From positions 1-5,685 of the forward strand of contig JAJFIG010000291.1 in assembly GCA_021775195.1 (NCBI GenBank): a stretch of DNA of 5,685 nt. The letters run 5' to 3'. Positions 1 through 4,937 of this stretch are shown here, piece after piece. Origin of the DNA: Rhodospirillales bacterium. Lineage in GTDB: Bacteria; Pseudomonadota; Alphaproteobacteria; Rhodospirillales; 2-02-FULL-58-16. The first letter of the stretch is position 1. Each line of letters begins with the position of its first letter. The position numbers and the translations under genes are program-made. The notes under the pieces were generated by a model. The model saw only the letters and a program-made list of their open reading frames with translations, did not search any database and was not told the origin of the DNA.

Positions 1-434
1 TCTCGGCCCAGTCCTGGGCCTCGGTGCCGCCGGCCCCGGCGTGGACCTCGACGTAGGTGTCGTTGGCGTCGGCCTCGCCCGAAAGCAGGGTCTGCAGTTC
101 CGCCTTCGCCGCCTGTTTGTGCAGACCGGCCAGCGCCGCCTCGGCCTCGGCCACGATCTCGGCATCATCCTCGGCCTCGCCCAGTTCGATCAGTTCGACG
201 CTGTCGGACAACTCACGCGTCAGGGTATCGATGGCGGTCACGCCCGCCTCGAGGCGGGTGCGCTCGCGCATCAGGCTCTGGGCCTGGGCCGGATCGTTCC
301 AGAATTCCGGATCCTCGGCCTTGGCGTTCAGCTCGTCGATACGGCGGCGCGCCTGGTCGTAGTCAAAGATGCCTCCTCAACAGGTCGATCGCCTGCTCGA
401 TCTCCTGGGTGATGGCCTCGATTTCGGCGCGCAT
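1..434 (-). CDS. prfB: Peptide chain release factor 2 (RF2), 5' part, with programmed +1 frameshift
   Basis: RF2 recognises UAA and UGA stop codons in the ribosomal A site and triggers hydrolysis of peptidyl-tRNA. The visible part is the first 144 residues of a protein usually about 365 long; the stop-recognition (SPF) and GGQ catalytic motifs lie beyond the left edge. Codons 1-23 run from ATG at 434-432 to CTT at 368-366, followed by in-frame TGA at 365-363. Skipping one base (365) continues as DYDQARRRIDELNAKAEDPE, typical RF2 helical domain 1, and reaches the conserved AGAGGTEAQDWAE near residues 132-144. I chose the ATG at 434 because GGAG (444-441) sits 6 bases upstream. An in-frame ATG at 446-444 would add four residues but has no clear ribosome site. 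The gene lies 114 bases downstream of the PBP1a gene on the same strand. The identification is secure. Annotation pipelines often miss the first 23 codons or call the gene broken, but it is not a pseudogene. Confidence 0.95.
362..377 (-). promoter_or_regulatory. prfB programmed +1 ribosomal frameshift site
   Basis: On the minus strand this reads AGGAGG CAT CTT TGA C. The parts of the classic RF2 recoding site are all present: a Shine-Dalgarno-like AGGAGG (377-372) that pairs with 16S rRNA in the elongating ribosome, a 3-base spacer codon (CAT), the slippery CTT (368-366), and the poorly terminating UGA C context. The E. coli site, from memory, is AGGGGG TAT CTT TGA C, so spacing is identical and the internal SD here is a stronger match to anti-SD. 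When RF2 is scarce the ribosome pauses at UGA, peptidyl-tRNA-Leu slips from CUU to UUU, and full-length RF2 is made. When RF2 is plentiful a 23-residue peptide is released. The site is seen in sequence; the mechanism is established for this family. Confidence 0.95.
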
Positions 435-446
435 TGTCGGCTCCAT
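435..446 (-). promoter_or_regulatory. prfB ribosome binding site and alternative start
   Basis: GGAG at 444-441 is followed by 6 bases and then ATG at 434-432, good Shine-Dalgarno spacing. The same GGAG overlaps an in-frame upstream ATG (446-444), which has no purine-rich motif of its own. This favours the downstream ATG as the initiator. Confidence 0.6.
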
Positions 447-548
447 CGTATTGTTGCGGCCGACTTCGGGTACGGCCATTGCCGGATGTACCCAAAAAGG
501 AGGAAGGGGACAAGTCCCGCAGTCGATATTGACGCCGAATCCCGCTGC

Positions 549-3032
549 TCAGTAGAGCCCGCCGGTACCCGTGGCCTGGGGACCAGCCCCCGATGCCAGG
601 CCCTCGAGAACGGTGCCGCGCCCGGTGGGGACGGTCCCCGGCTTGAAGGCCTCGCGGATGACGTGCTTGTCGCCGGGCCGGGCCGGCTGGCCGGTGCCGG
701 CATTGACCCGCACAAGGCGGATTCCCGGAGGAATCCGGAACGGGATGGCGGCCTGGTCCTTCAACGCGTCGGCCATGAAGTCGCGGAATATCGGCACCGC
801 GACGGAGGCGCCCTGTTCGCGCCGCCCGAGGGTCCTGGGCTCGTCGAAGCCGGTGAAGACGCCCACCGCCAGATCCGGCGAGAAGCCGATGAACCAGGCG
901 TCGAAGCTTTCGTTGGTGGTCCCGGTCTTTCCCGCCAGCGGCTTGCCGATGGCCCGGATTCTCCGCCCGGTCCCGCGCTCGACCACGCCCCTGAGCATGG
1001 AGACCATCTGGTAGGCGCTGGCCGGGTCGGCCACCGCCTCGCGGGTATCAGGAAGGCCCGGGACCCGCTGATTTGTCCACACCTCGGCCCAGCAGGTTTC
1101 GCAGGGCCGGTTGTCGTGGCGGAACACCGTCCGCCCTTCCCGGTCCTGGATGCGGTCGATCAGGGTCGGTTTGATGCGCTTGCCGCCGTTGACCAGCATG
1201 GCGTAGGCGGTGGTCAGCCTCAGCAGCGTCGTCTCGCCGGCACCCAGGGCCATGGAAAGCTGGTCCGGCATGTCGTCGACGACTCCCAGGCGCCCGGCGA
1301 ACTCGACCACCCGCTCCATGCCGATGGTCTGGGCCAGGCGCACGGTCATCAGGTTGCGGGACTTTTCGATTCCCAGGCGCATGGTGCTGGGGCCATAGAA
1401 TTTCTTCGTGTAGTTGGCCGGGCGCCACTTGGGCAGTCCCGGCCCCTGGTCGATGACGAAGGGGGCATCGAGAATGAGGGTTGCCGGCGTATAGCCGGCA
1501 TCGAGGGCGGCCAGGTAGACCACGGGCTTGAAGGCGGAACCCGGCTGGCGCTTGGCCTGGGTCGAGCGGTTGAACTGGCTGCGCCCGTATTCCCAGCCGC
1601 CGGTCATGGCCAGAACCCGGCCCGTATGCGGGTCGATGGCCACCAACGCCCCTTCGACCTCGGGGATCTGCCTGAGGGCGAAGGACTGCACCGGCAGCGT
1701 TTCAGGCGCCGCCTCGCCGGCCGTATCCAGGTTGATGGTGCCGGGAGCCACGGCGGCCGCCTTCCCCACCCCCGCGGAAGCCATTGAATCGAGGGCGTCG
1801 ACGGCAATCACGTCGCCCACGGCCAGCACGTCCGAGGGCTTGCGGACCCGAGGGCCGAGGCGCTGTTTCTTCATCCATGGCCGCGCCCATTTCAATTCCG
1901 CCAGGGGGATGCGACCGCGGCCGCCATCGACAAATCCGATGTCGGCGCCGTTTTTGTCGACACCGATCACGACGGCCATGAACCAATGGCCCATGCCAGG
2001 CGGCGGCGTCATCGCGGCGAGAGCGCTCTGCCAGTCGACCCCGTCGTCCAGGCGGGCGACGGGACCGCGCCAGCCGTGGCGACGGTCGTAGGCCTCGAGA
2101 CCGCTGCGCAGGACCCGTTCGGCGATCTCCTGCAGCCGTGGGTCCAGGGTCGTTCGTACCGACAACCCACCCTTGTAGAGTTGGGTCTCGCCATAGCGGG
2201 CGATCAGTTCCCGCCGCACTTCCTCGGCAAAATACTCGGCGCCGACGAATTCCGTCTTGTCGCGCCGCCGGACCATGATCGGCAGGGCGCGGGCCTGCGC
2301 CGCCTCGTCCTCGGCAATCGCCCCGTTCACGAGCATGCGCCCGATGACCCAGTCCCGCCGCGCCTTGGCCGCCTCCGGACGGGATACCGGATTGTAGTTG
2401 TTGGGAGCCTTGGGCAGGGCGGCAAGGAAGGCAGCCTCATCGACGGTCAGATTGTCCATGGACTTGTTGAAGTAGTTCAGCGCCGCCGCCGCCACCCCGT
2501 AGGAACCGAAGCCGAGGTAAATTTCGTTGAGGTACAGCTCGAGGATGCGGTCCTTGGAAAAAGCCCGCTCGATGCGGAAGGCAAGGATGGCTTCCTTGAT
2601 CTTGCGTTCCCAGGAGACCTCGTTGGTGAGCAGGAAGTTCTTTGCCACCTGCTGGGTGATGGTCGAGGCACCAACCGGACGGCGGCTGCTGCCGATGTTT
2701 TTGATGTTGGTCAGGAGCGCGCCGATGACCCCCGGCAGGTCGACGCCGGGGTGCTGGTAAAAGGTCTTGTCCTCGGCGGACAGGAACGCCAGCACGACCC
2801 GCCTCGGGATGGCCTTGATGGGGACGAACACCCGCTTCTCGATGGCGTATTCGGCCATCAGCCGGCCATCGCCGGCGTGGACCCGGGTCATCACCGGCGG
2901 CTCATAGGTGGCCAACTGGTGGTAATCGGGAAGGTCGCGGCCGAAGTAATAGAAGACGTACAGCCCTCCGCCGACGCCAAGCACGACGACCACGAACAAA
3001 ACACCGCGATTGGTGGAAACGACTCTCAGCAT
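549..3032 (-). CDS. mrcA: Penicillin-binding protein 1A, bifunctional transglycosylase/transpeptidase
   Basis: Class A PBP, anchored in the inner membrane and acting in the periplasm: it polymerises lipid II into glycan strands and cross-links the peptides. Numbered from the ATG at 3032-3030 (827 aa): transmembrane helix about 11-30; GT51 glycosyltransferase about 55-225 with catalytic Glu87 in EDKTFYQHPG, GASTITQQ (121-128), RKIKE ending in Glu147, and KDRILELYLN (160-169). An OB-like insert spans about 320-415. The transpeptidase domain follows, with the catalytic serine in SAFK (499-502), SRN (558-560) and KTG (702-704). All active-site motifs are intact and the length is normal. Start choice is open: the frame extends to TTG at 3104 (851 aa), which has AGGG 7 bases upstream and would add a basic tail (SGRGGHQQRPRDRGR). 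I prefer the ATG because family members, as I recall them, begin just before the membrane helix. The gene lies downstream of amiC on the same strand, with the ATG 123 bases after the amiC stop, probably one transcript. An alternative symbol is ponA. Confidence 0.95.
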   Translation of the reverse strand: MLRVVSTNRGVLFVVVVLGVGGGLYVFYYFGRDLPDYHQLATYEPPVMTRVHAGDGRLMAEYAIEKRVFVPIKAIPRRVVLAFLSAEDKTFYQHPGVDLPGVIGALLTNIKNIGSSRRPVGASTITQQVAKNFLLTNEVSWERKIKEAILAFRIERAFSKDRILELYLNEIYLGFGSYGVAAAALNYFNKSMDNLTVDEAAFLAALPKAPNNYNPVSRPEAAKARRDWVIGRMLVNGAIAEDEAAQARALPIMVRRRDKTEFVGAEYFAEEVRRELIARYGETQLYKGGLSVRTTLDPRLQEIAERVLRSGLEAYDRRHGWRGPVARLDDGVDWQSALAAMTPPPGMGHWFMAVVIGVDKNGADIGFVDGGRGRIPLAELKWARPWMKKQRLGPRVRKPSDVLAVGDVIAVDALDSMASAGVGKAAAVAPGTINLDTAGEAAPETLPVQSFALRQIPEVEGALVAIDPHTGRVLAMTGGWEYGRSQFNRSTQAKRQPGSAFKPVVYLAALDAGYTPATLILDAPFVIDQGPGLPKWRPANYTKKFYGPSTMRLGIEKSRNLMTVRLAQTIGMERVVEFAGRLGVVDDMPDQLSMALGAGETTLLRLTTAYAMLVNGGKRIKPTLIDRIQDREGRTVFRHDNRPCETCWAEVWTNQRVPGLPDTREAVADPASAYQMVSMLRGVVERGTGRRIRAIGKPLAGKTGTTNESFDAWFIGFSPDLAVGVFTGFDEPRTLGRREQGASVAVPIFRDFMADALKDQAAIPFRIPPGIRLVRVNAGTGQPARPGDKHVIREAFKPGTVPTGRGTVLEGLASGAGPQATGTGGLY

Positions 3033-3108
3033 GTAAACCCAAAACCCTATTGGTTGGCGCCCGCGGTCTCGCGGCCGTTGTTGGTGGCCCCCGCGGCCGG
3101 ACAATGCT

Positions 3109-3153
3109 CTACCCTATAAATATGGCCGACTTGTGGCCGCCACGACCTGGCGG
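3109..3153 (-). other. Hairpin plus AU-rich stretch between amiC and the PBP1a gene
   Basis: Three bases after the amiC stop codon, CCGCCA (3153-3148) and TGGCGG (3142-3137) form a perfect 6-bp stem with a 5-base loop. The RNA then runs into the AU-rich ATATTTATAG just before the candidate TTG start of the PBP1a gene. No T-run follows the stem, so it is not a standard intrinsic terminator. It may be a stabilising 3' stem for amiC mRNA or a processing element. The structure is seen in sequence; the role is inference. Confidence 0.4.
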
Positions 3154-3155
3154 GG

Positions 3156-4442
3156 CTATTTCCTGGCGGCCTCTTCGACGCGCGCAAAATAGCCGTCCAC
3201 GGCCCGGGTCACCGCCTTCGCCAAACGGGTGCGATAGGTCTTGCGCCTGAGGGCGGCCTCGTCCTGGGAATTGGAAAGGAACCCCAGTTCCAGCAGCACC
3301 GACGGCACGTCGGGCGCCTTGAGCACCGCGAACCCGGCGAAGCGGTGCGAATTACGCAGGATCCGGGTCTCACGCGCCAATTCCCTGACCAGCCCCGAGG
3401 CGAACCCGACCGATCGGTTCATGGATTCCCGCTGCGCCAGGTCGATGAGGATATTGGTAACCTCGGGGGTTTCCCGCGTCAGGTCGATTCCGGCGATGAG
3501 GTCGGCCTTGTTTTCCTTGTCCGCCAGCGCCGCGGCCTCGGAATCCGATGCCTTCTCCGACAGGGTATAGACCGAAAGGCCGCGCACCCGGCGGTTCTTG
3601 ATCGCGTCGGCATGGATGGATACGAACAAATCCGCATCCTTTTCACGGGCGAAGGAGACCCGGTCGCGGAGCCGGATAAAGATATCCCGCTCACGCGTCA
3701 GCACGGCATGGAACCGCCCGGTCTTGTTGAGCTGCCGTTTGATTTCCTGGGCCACCGCCAGGGTGATGTGTTTTTCGTAGACTCCGCTGACACCGACGGT
3801 ACCGGGATCGACGCCGCCGTGTCCCGGATCAATGACGACCATCCGCTTCTCTTCCGTGCGCCGGGGTTTGCGCAAGGGTAGCGGAAACACGGCGGCACTG
3901 ACCGAGACCCGTTCCGGGGCAGCGGTCGGGACCGGTTTTTTCGGTCTTGCGCCAGGCTTCGCGGTGACCGGCGGTCCCGCGGCCACCTCCAGGCCGGCAT
4001 CACCGACGCTTTTGAGGAATGCCGCGCGGCTGACCCCGACGAGATCGAGCACCAGCCGGTAGCGGTACCCGGCCGCGGGCTCGAGCAGGAATGCCTTCCT
4101 CACCGCCACCGGGCCGCGCATGTCGAGAACGACCCGCGACGTGCCTTCCTTGAACAGGCCGTAGCGGAACTTGTTCAGAAGCCCCGTATTCCGTGGCAAC
4201 GGCTGGGCCGGCAGCCGCCAGCCCACCTCCGGCAGATCGATCACCACCCGGTACGGGTCGGCGAGCATGAAGATGCGAAAACTGACCTTGCTGTCGAGAT
4301 CGAGGACAAAGCGGGTGCCCGCAGCGTTTTCTCCGACCCGCACATCGGTAACGACCACGGGCGCCGCCAGGGCCGACCACGAGCCCGGCATCGCCATTAC
4401 CGCCAGGCAGGCCAGACAAATACTTGCTAAGACGCGCCGCAT
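3156..4442 (-). CDS. amiC: Periplasmic N-acetylmuramoyl-L-alanine amidase, AMIN + Amidase_3
   Basis: Zinc amidase that cleaves the bond between N-acetylmuramic acid and L-alanine of peptidoglycan in the periplasm, splitting septal wall so daughter cells separate. The 428 aa contain a signal peptide (about 1-27, MRRVLASICLACLAV..., likely cut after ALA-A). An AMIN domain (about 28-140) for septal wall targeting follows, then a Pro/Lys/Ala-rich linker (about 155-198). The Amidase_3 domain is about 200-422. The expected zinc ligands are His208 in DPGHGG, Glu223 in VYEKH and His277 in SIHAD; Glu385 in LLELGFLSN is the catalytic glutamate. Residues about 294-330 form a charged, helix-prone insert between the zinc ligand His277 and the catalytic Glu385, matching the position of the autoinhibitory helix of AmiB/AmiC-type amidases, normally displaced by an EnvC-like activator. 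The start ATG has only a weak GGA 10 bases upstream. It is the first gene of the minus-strand run and divergent from rne. It could equally be named amiB or amiA, as alphaproteobacterial naming varies. Confidence 0.93.
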   Translation of the reverse strand: MRRVLASICLACLAVMAMPGSWSALAAPVVVTDVRVGENAAGTRFVLDLDSKVSFRIFMLADPYRVVIDLPEVGWRLPAQPLPRNTGLLNKFRYGLFKEGTSRVVLDMRGPVAVRKAFLLEPAAGYRYRLVLDLVGVSRAAFLKSVGDAGLEVAAGPPVTAKPGARPKKPVPTAAPERVSVSAAVFPLPLRKPRRTEEKRMVVIDPGHGGVDPGTVGVSGVYEKHITLAVAQEIKRQLNKTGRFHAVLTRERDIFIRLRDRVSFAREKDADLFVSIHADAIKNRRVRGLSVYTLSEKASDSEAAALADKENKADLIAGIDLTRETPEVTNILIDLAQRESMNRSVGFASGLVRELARETRILRNSHRFAGFAVLKAPDVPSVLLELGFLSNSQDEAALRRKTYRTRLAKAVTRAVDGYFARVEEAARK

Positions 4443-4553
4443 GGTATGAATTTCCGTTTCGAGGCACCTCGATATGCCACTAATCGCGGTCCCGCTTCAA
4501 CGTCTATCGGGCAAAACCGCCGACCCCATGGCCATCCGCCACCACCCGCAGCC

Positions 4554-4581
4554 TTGATGCCATAAGGTTCGGCCCTATATG
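4554..4581 (+). promoter_or_regulatory. Candidate sigma-70-type promoter toward rne (distal)
   Basis: TTGATG (4554-4559) and TATATG (4576-4581) are separated by 16 bases; each matches four of six consensus bases. Transcription starting near 4588 would give an rne leader of about 350 bases, similar to the long leader known for E. coli rne. The -10 lies inside the loop of the 4565-4597 inverted repeat. This is pattern matching only. Confidence 0.28.
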
Positions 4582-4597
4582 AAGTATTGTCGAACCT
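4565..4597. repeat. Inverted repeat, 7-bp arms, 19-base spacer
   Basis: AGGTTCG (4565-4571) and CGAACCT (4591-4597) are perfect reverse complements, with centres 26 bases apart. The spacer is AT-rich and includes CTATATGAAGTATTG. Such an arrangement around promoter-like sequence fits a regulator binding both arms, or a hairpin in RNA from either strand. No T-run follows on either strand, so it is not a terminator. Confidence 0.5.
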
Positions 4598-4604
4598 AAA
4601 TCCT

Positions 4605-4621
4605 ACCGTTATGTTAACGGT
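4605..4621. repeat. Dyad symmetry ACCGTTA-TGT-TAACGGT
   Basis: Perfect 7-bp arms separated by 3 bases, in the AT-rich centre of the divergent region and 8 bases from the preceding inverted repeat. It has the shape of an operator for a dimeric regulator. A related CCGTTA occurs at 4665-4670 without its partner arm. It does not match the CtrA box TTAA-N7-TTAA. The function is unknown. Confidence 0.5.
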
Positions 4622-4713
4622 GTGGTGACCCTCGGCGCACCGAAAATTTGTGATGGAGGATTTCCGTTACATCTGTTAGTGGTGTCATCGGCGGTTACAC
4701 ACCAGGCGTAGGG

Positions 4714-4740
4714 TTGGACCCGCTTGAATTTAGATATGTA
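4714..4740 (+). promoter_or_regulatory. Candidate proximal promoter toward rne
   Basis: TTGGAC (4714-4719) and TATGTA (4735-4740) are separated by 15 bases, shorter than the preferred 17. AT-rich TTGAATTTAGATATG leads into the -10, and the sequence turns abruptly GC-rich right after it, as at a transcription start. This would give a leader of about 190 bases. It is weak evidence on its own. Confidence 0.25.
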
Positions 4741-4819
4741 CGCCCCCGCCGCCCCACGAATTAGAGGTTTTTTCCCCATGCCGGTTAGAGCAGCGCGAAC
4801 CAGTTTTCATTCGACTCCG

Positions 4820-4903
4820 CCCGTAACGCGGGTCGGTGGTCGGGTCGCAAGCGCCGCCGGCATTTCACGTATGCATACCCGTCCCGCCGGCCCACCCGTA
4901 ACG
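4820..4903 (+). repeat. Repeats and complementary segments in rne leader
   Basis: CCCGTAACG occurs twice, at 4820-4828 and 4895-4903. CGGGTCG occurs twice, at 4829-4835 and 4841-4847. GCCGGC occurs at 4856-4861 and 4886-4891 and can pair with itself. Just beyond the listed end, GGCGGC (4909-4914) is complementary to GCCGCC (4853-4858). The first CCCG can also pair with the CGGG that follows it. Together these allow a large, possibly alternating, stem structure ending just before the RNase E ribosome site. The pairings were read by eye; no folding was computed. Confidence 0.4.
4869..4878. repeat. Perfect 10-bp palindrome GTATGCATAC
   Basis: A strict palindrome without a spacer, 60 bases upstream of the RNase E start codon. 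It lies in what would be the loop between the two GCCGGC copies. It may be a chance event or a protein-binding site; nothing in the sequence tells which. Confidence 0.35.
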
Positions 4904-4922
4904 GACCTGGCGGCACGGTTCT

Positions 4923-4937
4923 GGAGTCACGAGTTTT
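4923..4937 (+). promoter_or_regulatory. rne ribosome binding region
   Basis: GGAG (4923-4926) lies 11 bases before ATG (4938-4940), and a weaker GAG (4931-4933) lies 4 bases before it. Neither spacing is ideal. A second in-frame ATG follows five codons later, but the protein family starts MATKxMLIDAT, which supports the first. Confidence 0.4.

Larger units (their letters stand above)
4443..4937. other. Divergent amiC/rne intergenic region and rne leader
   Basis: This 495-base stretch has no convincing gene. Positions 4443-4560 are GC-rich and must hold the amiC leader. Positions 4560-4740 are clearly AT-richer, as expected for back-to-back promoters, and hold two inverted repeats. Positions 4741-4937 are GC-rich again, with short repeats and complementary segments, and probably form the structured rne 5' untranslated region. 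An open frame from 4724 to 5026 on the plus strand overlaps rne out of frame and resembles no family I recognise. I recall, without being able to check, that an alphaproteobacterial small-RNA family (alpha-r45) maps between amidase and RNase E genes. I could not match its sequence from memory. Confidence 0.6.

Noticed and set aside
363..365. prfB as a pseudogene because of the early in-frame TGA
   Set aside because: The stop is embedded in a complete RF2 programmed-frameshift signal and the +1 frame is intact RF2.
485..518. Terminator or promoter in the gap between the PBP1a gene and prfB
   Set aside because: GGGA-CTTG-TCCC is only a 4-bp stem and the T-run starts several bases later. A TTGTCC-N17-TACATC promoter-like match scores only four and three of six. 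Both are too weak to list as features.
369..1787. A 472-codon open frame on the plus strand over prfB and the PBP1a gene
   Set aside because: It is antisense to two secure genes, has low-complexity Gly/Arg/Ala/Pro/His-rich composition and no recognisable motif. Long antisense frames are expected opposite high-GC coding sequence.
1986..3119. A 377-codon open frame on the plus strand over the 5' half of the PBP1a gene
   Set aside because: It is fully antisense to the conserved glycosyltransferase and OB regions, with no family resemblance and no ribosome site I can defend.
4497..4535. Minus-strand 12-codon leader peptide frame (ATG at 4535) upstream of amiC
   Set aside because: It is short, without a clear ribosome site or attenuator-type residue bias; chance is the simplest explanation.
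4724..4740. CtrA-type or other cell-cycle regulator box in the AT-rich stretch
   Set aside because: No TTAA-N7-TTAA spacing is present here or around 4614; only isolated half-sites occur.
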